DNA of 64,000 bases from Pseudomonadota bacterium (lineage in GTDB: Bacteria; Myxococcota_A; UBA796; GCA-2862545), in assembly GCA_005776945.1 (NCBI GenBank), contig SXOB01000030.1, forward strand, positions 45,794 through 109,793, given 5' to 3'. Both the position numbers and the translations under genes were made by a program. How positions within the stretch are numbered: position 1 is the first letter of the stretch; every line of letters starts with the position of its first letter. Shown piece by piece: positions 1-8,908 of the stretch. Under the pieces are notes generated by a model. The model was not told where the DNA came from and did no database searches. It saw nothing but the letters and a program-made list of their open reading frames with translations.

Positions 1-1191
1 GTGCAGCGCCACCAGGCTGAACCAGGGCTGCGGCGCATCGGCCATGAAGTTGATGGCCTCGTCGACGATACGGGTCGTCGCGTAGTCCTGGGTCCAGTTG
101 ATGACCCCGTTGTCGTTGAGTTCCCAGTTGAAATAGGAGGCCTCATCGAGACTTGGCGTGATCGTCACTTGGAGATTATCCAAGGTCCCTTTGAAGGTGG
201 AAAATCCAAATTCTGTCGGGTGGGTCGATGGGCTGGGATGCAAATCGGCGACCAAGTGCCACTTGCCGAACATGCCACTCATGTAGGGCACGGGCGCGAC
301 GGCGAGGAGATCGGCCAGCGACAACTCGCCTTCGGAGAGCCACGTGGTCTCTTCGTAGTAGTCCATCGCGGAGCCGATGCCGGTTCGGCTCGGGTAGCGG
401 CCGGTGAGGAGTGCGGCGCGCGTGGAACTGCATCCCGGGTGGGCGTAGGCGTTCCGGAACAGCAGTCCTTCCGACGCCAGGGCGTCGAGGCTCGGCGTGA
501 GAGGTGCGTCGGGTTGCAGGCCATAGGTAGACGTGGAGTCGACGCCGACATCGTCCAGCAGGACGATGAGGAAATTCGGCCCTGGCACGAGGTTGGTCGC
601 TTTTTCGATGGGGATTGGGCCCGTCGTTGACGATGCGGCCGCCGCACCATCGCTCACGGTGGCGGTACACTGCCAGGTATCGTCGACCCGAGTCGTTCCG
701 ATCGGGATCGTGTCGGACACAATTTGGGCCAAGGGCTCATCGAGCGCAGAGTAAACTTGATCCCAGCGGTAGGTGACCGAGAGGTCGTCGCCGTCGGCGT
801 CGAAGGGGTCCGGCGCGGCACATACCAGCGCTTCCTTCACGATGGCCGGCAGTGGCGCGACCACGACCTCTGGCGGCTGCGGCGGGGTGTTGTCGATCTC
901 GAACGCCAAGACGCCCGCGCTCGACTCCAGCTTGCCGTCTGACAAGACAACGCTGACGGTGACCGGAGTTCCGCGGCTCGGCGCCTCAGCGTAGACGGTG
1001 CCCTTCGTCGGCTGGTCGACGCCGCCAACGGTCCAACGGATGTCAGCCGTGACGAGATCATCGTTCGGATCTCGGCCGGTCCATGCGATTTCAATCGGCT
1101 GGCCGACACCGGTGGATCCGACGAGCGTCACGGTCGGTTGACCCGGCGGCGCGTTCTGGAGACAAGCGAGGATGAGTAGGCTTGCGAACAC
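1..1191 (-). CDS. Lipoprotein sulfatase (C-terminus cut by window edge)
   Basis: Reading the minus strand from a GTG at 1191 gives 397 visible residues before the window edge. A clear Shine-Dalgarno (AGGAGG) precedes the GTG. The N-terminus is a short lipoprotein signal ending in LILAC, so the protein is probably membrane-anchored outside the cytoplasm. About 180 residues of beta-rich, Ig-like sequence follow. The sulfatase/alkaline-phosphatase fold then begins with PNFLIVLLDDVG (the metal-binding Asp pair) and continues through GCSSTRAALLTGR and GKWHL. The family hydrolyses sulfate or phosphate esters after conversion of the motif Cys to formylglycine. The usual CxPxR motif reads CSSTR here, with Ser in place of Pro. 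Substrate unknown. The next gene diverges only 45 bases away. Confidence 0.85.
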   Translation of the reverse strand, partial: MFASLLILACLQNAPPGQPTVTLVGSTGVGQPIEIAWTGRDPNDDLVTADIRWTVGGVDQPTKGTVYAEAPSRGTPVTVSVVLSDGKLESSAGVLAFEIDNTPPQPPEVVVAPLPAIVKEALVCAAPDPFDADGDDLSVTYRWDQVYSALDEPLAQIVSDTIPIGTTRVDDTWQCTATVSDGAAAASSTTGPIPIEKATNLVPGPNFLIVLLDDVGVDSTSTYGLQPDAPLTPSLDALASEGLLFRNAYAHPGCSSTRAALLTGRYPSRTGIGSAMDYYEETTWLSEGELSLADLLAVAPVPYMSGMFGKWHLVADLHPSPSTHPTEFGFSTFKGTLDNLQVTITPSLDEASYFNWELNDNGVINWTQDYATTRIVDEAINFMADAPQPWFSLVALH

Positions 1192-1236
1192 GGTATCCCT
1201 CCTTTGCGCATGCTAGCACGAGCGGGCGGGGAGTCT

Positions 1237-2409
1237 GTGGGTCGAACTGGGTTTACGGTGTGGCTGGTCGTCTTTCTGGACTTGCTGGGGTTCGGCGTCG
1301 TCATTCCGCTGCTGCCGTTCTACGCGGAGCGGCACGGTGCCTCAGCGATGGCCGTGACTGGCCTGATGGCGATCTACAGCCTGGCGCAGTTTCTCGGGGC
1401 CCCGGCCTGGGGGGCACTTTCGGATCGGGTCGGTCGGCGCCCCGTGTTGCTCTGGAGCATCGCGGCGACCGCAACTTGCCTCGCTGGCTTCGCCGCGGCC
1501 GACAGCTTGGCGATGTTGTTCCTGTGGCGAGGGCTCCACGGCCTGGCCACGGCGAACTTGTCCGTGGCGCAGGCGTCCCTGGCGGACGTGACGCCCCCGG
1601 AGCGTCGGGCAGCGGCCATGGGAATGATCGGGGTGGCCTTTGGCCTCGGATTCACGGCCGGGCCGGTCCTCGGTGGGCTCGTTTCGCGGTGGGGCCTGAC
1701 GGCGCCGTTGTGGTTGGCGGCCGGCCTCTCTGCGCTGAATTGGCTGGTTGCACTCGCCACGCTGCGTGAGACCCGGCACCCCGGTGGCCCTTCGACGGAG
1801 CGTTCGCTGCGGCCGGCAACCTGGGTTCGCGCGCTGCGCCATCCGCGCGTTGGGGCCTGTATCGGGCTGACCGCGGGCCTTACGGCCGCGTTTGCGCTGA
1901 TGGAATCGACCTTTGCGCTCTTTGCGGGTCAGCGATTGGGAATGGGGCCGTCGGAAGTCGGTGGCCTATTCGGCCTCGCTGGCCTCACGACGATCGTCAC
2001 CCAGGGCTGGGCGGTTCGGCGCCTCGTGGACCGGTTTGGTGAACAACCCCTCGTTCCGATCGGGATGGTCCTGCTCGCCTTGAGCGTCGGCGCTTTGCCA
2101 TTTGTACCCGCGGGCGGGGTAGCCATCGTCTTTTGCGCGATGGCGGCAGGTCAAGGCCTGGCCAGCCCCTCGCTGTCAGGCGTGATCAGCCGCGGAGCGG
2201 GAGAGGATCAGGGTCTCGTTTTGGGGGTCAACCAGTCGATGGCCGCGTTGGGGCGTGTGGTCGGGCCTGCCACGGGCGGGTGGCTGTTCGTCGCCTGGGG
2301 CCCCGAGGCGCCGTTCGTTGCCGCGGCGGTGCTCCTTGTGGCGACCGGGGTTGCGTCTTTCCCAGCGTTGAGCCGCACCCGTGAAGGCATGACGGCTAGC
2401 GGCGTTTGA
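1237..2409 (+). CDS. MFS transporter, TetA/DHA1-like
   Basis: A 390-residue, 12-helix major facilitator protein of the drug:H+ antiporter type, predicted to sit in the inner membrane and export small molecules. The first helix (FLDLLGFGVVIPLLPFYAE) and the loop 2-3 motif A (GALSDRVGRRPVLL) are typical of TetA-like exporters. GTG at 1237 is chosen because GGCGGGGAG sits just upstream and the sequence then matches the family N-terminus. A TTG at 1204 or ATG at 1210 would add a non-hydrophobic extension reaching toward the divergent sulfatase gene. It is probably its own transcription unit. The substrate cannot be predicted. Confidence 0.88.
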   Translation: MGRTGFTVWLVVFLDLLGFGVVIPLLPFYAERHGASAMAVTGLMAIYSLAQFLGAPAWGALSDRVGRRPVLLWSIAATATCLAGFAAADSLAMLFLWRGLHGLATANLSVAQASLADVTPPERRAAAMGMIGVAFGLGFTAGPVLGGLVSRWGLTAPLWLAAGLSALNWLVALATLRETRHPGGPSTERSLRPATWVRALRHPRVGACIGLTAGLTAAFALMESTFALFAGQRLGMGPSEVGGLFGLAGLTTIVTQGWAVRRLVDRFGEQPLVPIGMVLLALSVGALPFVPAGGVAIVFCAMAAGQGLASPSLSGVISRGAGEDQGLVLGVNQSMAALGRVVGPATGGWLFVAWGPEAPFVAAAVLLVATGVASFPALSRTREGMTASGV

Positions 2410-2418
2410 TCGGCGGCC

Positions 2419-3339
2419 TCAGCTGCCGTCGATCTGCTTCTTGAGCGAGTTCGCACGGGTGGCTGCCGCCCGGCGCATGCGCTGGGCGGCTTCGAGTTCG
2501 CGTTCGCGGGCCGGCCGCTCGGGTGCGCCAACGGGCGTCCTGCCAAGCAGCGCCTCTCGTGCTCGAACCCGCTCTTCCGCTGTGCTGAGTTCCCGCGCGG
2601 CGAGGTCGGCGTCCCGAGCGAGGCGGTCACGGTGGGTGCCCGCCATGGGGGTCGCCGTCCGGTTGATGGCCGGTGCATCGGTCGCGATGTGTCGCGCGGT
2701 GGGCGGCGTATAGGTGACGTATTTGTCCTCGCCGTCTCGTTCGGCGGGGGGTTGGCTCGCGCCACTTCGCTCTGGAGCGGGCGCAGGTGTGGCCCCTGGC
2801 TGTTGAATCCAGTCGTCGAAGCTTCGGATCAGGAAGAATACGACTGCGAGGGTGATTTGTTGCGCGAGGTAGCGTTGGTCGCTGCGTACATAGGCGCGCC
2901 CTCTGGCCGCGACCATCGCATCGACGCGCTTGAGCCAGTCTCGCGCGAGCACCACGCCACGGGCTTCGTCGGAGGTCCCAGCCAGGAGGGCGGCTTTCGT
3001 TTCACAGTGCTCTCGAGCGTCGCGAAGGCGTCGTTCGATTTTGGCAATGTTCTTTTCGCGGTCGACGATGTCGTCGATGGGCGAGATCAGCCCCATCCGC
3101 CGAAACGTGCCGCCAGTGAAGCCGTTGTGATGGAATCGCACCGGGACGAGCTTGGCTGCGAGCCGGGCGAAGTTGCTCTGCCAGACCCCGAGGACGAATG
3201 CGTCGGCGACCTCAGACCTGTACGTCGCGAACTTCAGGTCGTCCCAGAGCGCAACGTCGTGTCCTGCGCTTGCCCAAGCATCCGTAAGGTGCGTCAGGAT
3301 AGGATGCAGGTCGCGATCGGCCACGACGATGAGTCGCAT
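2419..3339 (-). CDS. Hypothetical protein with one membrane segment and coiled-coil tail
   Basis: A 306-residue protein I do not recognise. The first 90 residues (MRLIVVADRDLHPILTHLTD onward) alternate short hydrophobic strands and helices, suggesting a small alpha/beta fold of the response-regulator or TIR-like kind, but no diagnostic motif is visible. Residues about 95-125 are charged and helical. A single hydrophobic segment, ITLAVVFFLIRSF, lies near 165-178. It is followed by a Pro/Ala-rich linker and a basic helical C-terminus ending in LKKQIDGS. The soluble N-terminal domain would lie on one side of the membrane and the tail on the other. Its stop lies 10 bases from the convergent MFS stop, and a small lipoprotein gene follows upstream on the same strand. 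Confidence 0.7.
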   Translation of the reverse strand: MRLIVVADRDLHPILTHLTDAWASAGHDVALWDDLKFATYRSEVADAFVLGVWQSNFARLAAKLVPVRFHHNGFTGGTFRRMGLISPIDDIVDREKNIAKIERRLRDAREHCETKAALLAGTSDEARGVVLARDWLKRVDAMVAARGRAYVRSDQRYLAQQITLAVVFFLIRSFDDWIQQPGATPAPAPERSGASQPPAERDGEDKYVTYTPPTARHIATDAPAINRTATPMAGTHRDRLARDADLAARELSTAEERVRAREALLGRTPVGAPERPARERELEAAQRMRRAAATRANSLKKQIDGS

Positions 3340-3380
3340 GAACCATGGCTATCGGGCCCGCCTGCGTAGCGCCCGTGGCC

Positions 3381-3860
3381 TCAAGGGCAGGTGTCGACCA
3401 CACGCCGGCAAACGGTGGGGTCGTGATCGTGGGCCTCGGTGACGACGATCACCAGGCCACCGCCGGGCGCGTCGCACCCCCCGCATTCGGAGCCGTCGGA
3501 AAAGCGAGCCTCCAGGTGGACCGTCCCCTCCACGTCGAACAGGCCGTGCCCGTCGAAGACGGCATCGCAGGTGTCCCCGACGTACCAGGCCGCCAGGGCC
3601 ATCTGAAGGGTGAAGTCCGGCGCTGGCAACGTGATGCCAAGGCCGGTCATGAGTTCCTCCCAACCGGTGTCGTTGCGGACGATCTTGGAAGGCAGGAACG
3701 CGACGGCGTCGGTGAAGTAGTGGTGGTCGGTGGCTGCGAGCACTTCGTGTTCGACCTCCGGGGCCAACACGAGGGACGGGCAGGTGCCCGACACGTCCTC
3801 GTGCAGGCCAGGGTCCGTTTCGGGGGAGGCGCAGGCGAGGGCAAACAGCAACGGCGACAT
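3381..3860 (-). CDS. Small predicted lipoprotein, unknown function
   Basis: A 159-residue protein starting at ATG 3860. MSPLLFALAC is a minimal lipoprotein signal with the acylated Cys at residue 10. The mature part has several paired Cys (including SECGGCDAPGG and the terminal VVDTCP), consistent with a disulfide-stabilised extracytoplasmic domain. It lies 41 bases upstream of the coiled-coil hypothetical on the same strand, so the two may be co-transcribed. No family is recognised. Confidence 0.7.
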   Translation of the reverse strand: MSPLLFALACASPETDPGLHEDVSGTCPSLVLAPEVEHEVLAATDHHYFTDAVAFLPSKIVRNDTGWEELMTGLGITLPAPDFTLQMALAAWYVGDTCDAVFDGHGLFDVEGTVHLEARFSDGSECGGCDAPGGGLVIVVTEAHDHDPTVCRRVVDTCP

Positions 3861-4003
3861 GGCCCGACGTTACCGCGAGCGACGCCCCCTCGCACGAAGG
3901 AGGCGGATTCGTGACGATCGGCTGGCACCTTGTCGGAGGGGTTGCCGGGGTCCCGAGGGAGCGGCTATCCCCAACCCCTGGGCTCGTTCCAGGCGGGGGT
4001 TCC

Positions 4004-7000
4004 ATGTTCGTACGTCGTGTGGCCGGCGGCTTGCTGGCGTTCTGGGCGTTCGCGCAACCCGCGGCGGCGCAAGTCGTCACGACGGATGAGTCGTCCTACA
4101 CGACCGACGACGTCGCCGTCGTCGACTATGCGTTCCTGTCCGGCACGACGCTGCAGACGTTCATCGCGATCGCGCGTACGGACATGGCGGACGACGTCTA
4201 CTCCTGGTGGCTCGGGGCCCCGTTCGCCGTAAACGGGACCGTGGTTTTCGACCACCTGCCCGTAGGCGAGCACCTCGAGATCCGGGTCTACAAGGACAAT
4301 GGGCTCGAGATCCTGGTCCGGTCGGCCGAGTTCTCCGTGGAGTACGGGCCGGGCATCACGCCAGACGTGGAGGCCGATCAGGCCATCTACGATCCAGCCG
4401 AGGAGATGACCTTCTCCTGGGCAGGGGCACCTGGCTACTTCCATGACTGGATCGGCGTGTCCTTGGCGGGGTCGGCGCCGAACTCCTACATTGGCTTCGC
4501 CTATACGGAAGGCGACTACGAAGGCGACGTCACCTGGTCCGCCATGGACCACACCGCTGGCGTCGAGTTGCTTCCGCCCGGCGACTTCGAGGTGCGCGGC
4601 TACGTCAACGACTTGTTCGATGTTTTCGCGTCGGAGACGTTCTCCGTTGAATTGCCCGCGGATTGGACGTCGACGGTCGCGGCGGACCGGACCCTTTACA
4701 CGCCTTCGGACCCGGTCGAGGTGTGTTGGACGGGCGCTCCTGGCAATCCGCTGGACTGGGTCGGAATCGCGAAACGTGCGCTTTCCCCAATTGAATTGTA
4801 CTCTTATGTGGGGATCGACGGAACGCCGACCTGGGCCTACACCGACGGCTTGGTGGAGGGGTGCCGGACGTTCGAGACCGAAAAGGTGCTTGGTCAGTAC
4901 GCGGCGCGCGCGTTCATGGACAACACGTACGCGGCCTTCGCCAATCAAGACCTCTTCACCGTCAACTTTGAGCCGGTCAATCCTGCGGTCCCGTTGGCGG
5001 GCTCGGTGTCTCCTGATCTGCTTAGCTACTACTCGGGCCAGCCCATCGTCGCGACCTTTTCGGGGTTGACGGGCGAACTGACTGATGTGCTCGCGGTCAT
5101 GGACGCGACAGAAGCCCCGGATGACCCGAATGCCGTCGTCTGGTGGACCTACCTGGACGGCAGCGACAGCGGCGTCGAGACGATCTTGGAAGTCCTCGAC
5201 GAGGGCACGTACGTCCTCCGGGCGTTGCACGCGGACTCTTTCAGCCTTCTCGCCGAATCCGCGGCCTTCGATGTCGTTTACGACGCGGAACTCGCGCCAG
5301 CGGTGTTTTCGTTGCCCCACTGCATCGCTCCGGGAACGCCGTCGCTCTATGTGGCGTATGAAAACGTGTCTCTCGGTACGGAAGCCTGGGTTGGGATCTT
5401 TGAGGCGGGTTCGCCCGCCGACGCCTTCTCGGAGGTTTGGGCGTACGTCGGCTCGTCGCCGTCGGGTCACGGCGACTTTGCCGTGGATCACCTCCTCGAA
5501 GGCGAGTACGAAATCCGGCTCCTCAACGCCGCTCGAAAAATCGCCGCGTCGTCGCCGTTGACCGTCAGTGCAGCCTGCCCCGTGGCGTCGGTTTCGGTCG
5601 ACAAGACCTGGTACACGGTTGGCGACCTCATCGAGGTGTCGTTTTCAGGCCTCCTGGGGCACCCCCACGAAAACGTCGGCACGCTGCTGAGCGGCCTTGA
5701 CCCGACCACAGGCTTGTACTCCGAGGTGGCGTCTACGTTCTCCCAGCCGAGCGGCATTCTGGAGCTGGTGGCTGAGGTCGGCACCTACGAGGTGCACGCG
5801 TTCCTGGACCCAGACGGCACGTCATTGGCGACGTCATCGACCTTCCCGGTTTGTCGCGTCGGCGAGGTCCCGGACTGCGAGTTCGACTGCGTCCCGGATT
5901 ATCTCATCCCGCCTTTTGCCTGCCTCAACGACACCGGTTCTCCGCCTGTTTTCGGAGGGTCGCTTCGGATCAACGAGGTATTGGCCGACCCGCCCAATGT
6001 CATCGGGGACGCGAACTGCGACGGCGTGACAGACTTCGCCGACGATGAGTTCGTCGAACTCGTCAACGACAGCGCGCTTTGGGTGAATCTGTCGCTCGCG
6101 ACAATCTCGGACAGCTTTGGTCCCCGGCACGTCTTCCCGACGGGTGCGTCGCTGGCACCGGGCGAGACGGTTGTCGTGTTTGGTGGTGGTACGCCTACGT
6201 TCGACGGCAGCCTGCCGATGAGCTGGTGTGCAACGCTCCCGATTGGCGCCTCTGCCGAGACGGCGTCGACGGGGACGCTCGGTTTGAGCAACACTGGCGA
6301 CATCGTCACGGTCGCGGATGGCGACGGCAACGTGCTCGACACGCGGACCTATGGATCGGACGCCAATTTCGATCAGAGCATCGTGCTGAAGCCCGAAGTC
6401 ACGGGCGCGTCCATGGTGCTGCATACGACGATGCCGTCAGCCGTTTCGGCCTTCAGCCCAGGGACCCGTGCTGCTGGCGGTAGCTTCCAGGACAGCGCGC
6501 CGGACACGTCGGATCCGGGCGGCTCGAGCGCCGGCGGGCTGATCAACGAGGTGTTGGCTGACCCGGACGCCGTCTTGGGCGACGCGAATTGCGACGGCGT
6601 GGTGCATACGTCGGACGACGAATTCGTCGAAATTGTCAACCACACGACGGAGGTCGTCGATCTCACGGGGTCTCGCCTGGAGGACGGTTTCGGGCCTCGC
6701 CACGTGTTTGGCGCCGGCTCGGAGCTGTCGCCGGGCGACGCCATCGTCGTCTTTGGCGGCGGCAGCCCCTCGTTCGATGGCGACGCGTTCAAGGATTGGT
6801 GCGTGCCGTTGCCGGCTGGCGTGACCGCCGTTGTGGCGTCTACGGGCAGTTTGGGTCTGAGCAATGCCGGCGACGTCATCTCGCTGATCGACACACATGA
6901 CGTCGTGATCGATACGACGGCCTGGGACGGCACGGGGGGCGAGGACGAGAGCCTCACTCGAAGCCCGGAATTGTTGGCGTCTTCGCCGTTCATCAAGCAC

Positions 7001-8857
7001 CTGCTCATGGAAGACGCCACGACGTCGCAGTCACCCGGACGGCGCGCGGCCCTCGGCACCTTCCTCGATGCACCGCCCGACACGAGCGACACCGGGGACG
7101 GAGGCGGTGGGGGTCCGATCGACCCGCCTGTCGTGGACACGTCTTACCTGCAGGCGATCATCAACGAGGTGCTCGCCGACCCGGACGCGGCGCTTGGCGA
7201 TGCCAACTGCGACGGCATTCTGAGCACGACAGAAGACGAGTTCGTCGAGATTGCGAATCCGGGACCCGACCCGATGGACCTCTCGCTGGTTGTGCTCAGC
7301 GATGGGGCGCTTCCGCGGCACCAGTTCGCTCCGGGGACGATCGTCCCCGTGAACGGCGCGGTGGTGGTCTTCGCCGGCGGCACGCCGACCTTTGACGGGT
7401 CAGGCGCAGGGGCGTGGTGCGATGCACCGTCGGCGGGCGTGACGTTCGAGACGGCCAGCACGGGCCTGCTTGGGCTCACGAACACCGGCGACACCGTCAC
7501 GCTGATGTTTGAGTCGACGACGATCGATTCGGTCACCTGGGGCAGCGAAGGCGGACAAAACGCGTCGCTCGTCCGTCAGCCCGAAATCGACACCGACGCC
7601 GACCTGTTCGATCACGGTGATCTCGTCGGCAGCTTGGGTGCGCAGTCGCCGGGCCGCTTCTTCGATGGCACGCAGTTCGACGGGACGGGGGGACCCGAGC
7701 CCGTGATCGGTGGCGTTGCAGTGATCAACGAGCTGCTCGCGGACCCCCACGCGACCGAGGGCGATGCCAATTGCGACGGCATCGTCAGTACGACGAACGA
7801 TGAGTTCATCGAGATCGTCAACGCAGGCGACGATGACTTGACCCTGACGGGGGCCACAATTTCGGACGCCATTTCGGTCCGGCACACGTTCGGGGCGCTC
7901 GTGCTCGGGCCGGGCGACGCAGTCGTGGTGTTCGGGTCTGGGACGCCGTCTTTCGGCAAGGAGCTGTCGACGTCGGTCTGGTGCCACGCGCTGCCCCAAG
8001 GAACGACGGCCATCGTGTCCAGCACGGCCACGGTGGCGCTCAACAATACGGGCGACACCGTGACGCTCAAGGACTCTGGTGGCGTGGTGCTGGATACGGT
8101 GGTGTATGGCTCCGAAGGCGCCGCCGACACGAGCCTCGTCCGGTCTCCGGACCTCGATGGCGCGACATTCGTGCAGCACAACTCGGTGGCCGCGGCCCGC
8201 TGGAGTCCTGGTCGCGCCAAGGACAACGTCACGCCGTTCAGTGGCGACGCTTGGGCGCATGCCGTCACGATCGATGGCTCCGTGGCCGACTGGTTCGACT
8301 TCGACGAGCGCTTCGACACGACGCAAGGCGGGACCACGGGAACCTGGGCCACGTGGGACGAAGACAAGCTCTACCTGGCGGTCAAGAACTCCGACGTCCA
8401 GTTCGGGGGCAACCAGCACTGGGTCGTCATCTACCTTGGTGACGATGAGCCGGGCACGATGACCGGCATCACTCACAACACGCAACAGCCTGGCCTGCCG
8501 TTCGAGGCGCGCTACGTGATTCGGTGGAAGGCCGACGACAGCTACCAGTCGCTGCTGACGTGGACCGGGAGCGCTTGGGCAGAATCTGCCTTCTACCTTG
8601 GCACGAACGGTAGCCTCGAGGCGGAACACAACGTCAACCAGGTCGTGGAATTCCAGTTGGACCGGGCCGCGCTTGGGCTGGGGTCGGTGATTGGGGTCCA
8701 CGTTTCGTGGGTGTACGAGGGCTCGTTCTTCGAGTCGACGTATTCAGGGAGCCCTGGCTCCTCGTTCGTCAATGGCGCTTATGACCCGAACTTCTCCGAC
8801 TACCTTGCGTTGGATCTGTCGTCCTCGCTGTGGCCGGTGACGCAGACGGGGCCCTGA
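4004..8857 (+). CDS. Giant secreted protein: tandem beta-modules, four lamin-tail-like repeats, CBM9-like C-terminus
   Basis: A 1617-residue secreted protein. MFVRRVAGGLLAFWAFAQPAAAQ is a standard Sec signal with an Ala-x-Ala cleavage site, so ATG 4004 is chosen. A GTG at 3911 with a better Shine-Dalgarno (AAGGAGG) would add 31 residues in frame and remains possible. Residues about 25-615 contain roughly six related beta-sandwich modules of about 100 residues (YxPxxxVxxxWxGAPGxxxDWVGI-like). Four repeats of about 190 residues follow. Each opens with INEVLADP and an Asp-rich loop, GDANCDG, followed by DDEFVE, as in lamin-tail domains with a built-in calcium loop. The last 190 residues contain WATWDEDKLYLAV, resembling CBM9-type carbohydrate-binding modules. 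A structural or adhesive surface role is likely. No catalytic domain is seen. Confidence 0.85.
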   Translation: MFVRRVAGGLLAFWAFAQPAAAQVVTTDESSYTTDDVAVVDYAFLSGTTLQTFIAIARTDMADDVYSWWLGAPFAVNGTVVFDHLPVGEHLEIRVYKDNGLEILVRSAEFSVEYGPGITPDVEADQAIYDPAEEMTFSWAGAPGYFHDWIGVSLAGSAPNSYIGFAYTEGDYEGDVTWSAMDHTAGVELLPPGDFEVRGYVNDLFDVFASETFSVELPADWTSTVAADRTLYTPSDPVEVCWTGAPGNPLDWVGIAKRALSPIELYSYVGIDGTPTWAYTDGLVEGCRTFETEKVLGQYAARAFMDNTYAAFANQDLFTVNFEPVNPAVPLAGSVSPDLLSYYSGQPIVATFSGLTGELTDVLAVMDATEAPDDPNAVVWWTYLDGSDSGVETILEVLDEGTYVLRALHADSFSLLAESAAFDVVYDAELAPAVFSLPHCIAPGTPSLYVAYENVSLGTEAWVGIFEAGSPADAFSEVWAYVGSSPSGHGDFAVDHLLEGEYEIRLLNAARKIAASSPLTVSAACPVASVSVDKTWYTVGDLIEVSFSGLLGHPHENVGTLLSGLDPTTGLYSEVASTFSQPSGILELVAEVGTYEVHAFLDPDGTSLATSSTFPVCRVGEVPDCEFDCVPDYLIPPFACLNDTGSPPVFGGSLRINEVLADPPNVIGDANCDGVTDFADDEFVELVNDSALWVNLSLATISDSFGPRHVFPTGASLAPGETVVVFGGGTPTFDGSLPMSWCATLPIGASAETASTGTLGLSNTGDIVTVADGDGNVLDTRTYGSDANFDQSIVLKPEVTGASMVLHTTMPSAVSAFSPGTRAAGGSFQDSAPDTSDPGGSSAGGLINEVLADPDAVLGDANCDGVVHTSDDEFVEIVNHTTEVVDLTGSRLEDGFGPRHVFGAGSELSPGDAIVVFGGGSPSFDGDAFKDWCVPLPAGVTAVVASTGSLGLSNAGDVISLIDTHDVVIDTTAWDGTGGEDESLTRSPELLASSPFIKHLLMEDATTSQSPGRRAALGTFLDAPPDTSDTGDGGGGGPIDPPVVDTSYLQAIINEVLADPDAALGDANCDGILSTTEDEFVEIANPGPDPMDLSLVVLSDGALPRHQFAPGTIVPVNGAVVVFAGGTPTFDGSGAGAWCDAPSAGVTFETASTGLLGLTNTGDTVTLMFESTTIDSVTWGSEGGQNASLVRQPEIDTDADLFDHGDLVGSLGAQSPGRFFDGTQFDGTGGPEPVIGGVAVINELLADPHATEGDANCDGIVSTTNDEFIEIVNAGDDDLTLTGATISDAISVRHTFGALVLGPGDAVVVFGSGTPSFGKELSTSVWCHALPQGTTAIVSSTATVALNNTGDTVTLKDSGGVVLDTVVYGSEGAADTSLVRSPDLDGATFVQHNSVAAARWSPGRAKDNVTPFSGDAWAHAVTIDGSVADWFDFDERFDTTQGGTTGTWATWDEDKLYLAVKNSDVQFGGNQHWVVIYLGDDEPGTMTGITHNTQQPGLPFEARYVIRWKADDSYQSLLTWTGSAWAESAFYLGTNGSLEAEHNVNQVVEFQLDRAALGLGSVIGVHVSWVYEGSFFESTYSGSPGSSFVNGAYDPNFSDYLALDLSSSLWPVTQTGP
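4078..5850 (+). repeat. About six tandem beta-sandwich modules within the giant secreted protein
   Basis: Protein-level repeats of about 95-105 codons, recognisable by a Tyr-x-(Pro/Thr) opening, a central W-x-G-A-P-G or FSGL-like turn, and a closing YEVRxF/YEIRLL strand. Modules begin near 4078, 4357, 4668, 4999, 5290 and 5578. DNA identity is low, so these are old duplications. Confidence 0.6.
5961..8220 (+). repeat. Four lamin-tail-domain-like repeats with Asp-rich loops
   Basis: Four copies starting near 5961, 6538, 7156 and 7717, each encoding INEV/LLADP, then GDANCDG, then DDEFV/IE, then a VVVFGGG/AGGTPTFDG-type strand. Spacers between copies are rich in Asp, Ser, Thr and Gly. The Asp-rich loop resembles a dockerin or EF-hand half-site and could bind calcium. 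Confidence 0.75.
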
Positions 8858-8908
8858 GCCGGCAGCGGACGGCGCTCGCCCGTGGTAGCCTGGGCGAGCG
8901 GAGGCGTG

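Noticed and set aside
3911..4003. GTG 3911 as start of the giant secreted protein
   Set aside because: It has a better Shine-Dalgarno, but the resulting N-terminus would bury the obvious signal peptide that begins at ATG 4004; kept only as an alternative.
3965..5491. Long minus-strand open frame antisense to the giant secreted protein (about 508 codons)
   Set aside because: Arg/Val/Gly-rich with no domain; it mirrors the plus-strand signal-peptide protein and is a GC-bias shadow.
7400..8701. Minus-strand open frame of 433 codons
   Set aside because: Arg- and His-rich antisense of the lamin-tail repeats, with no plausible start signal or fold.
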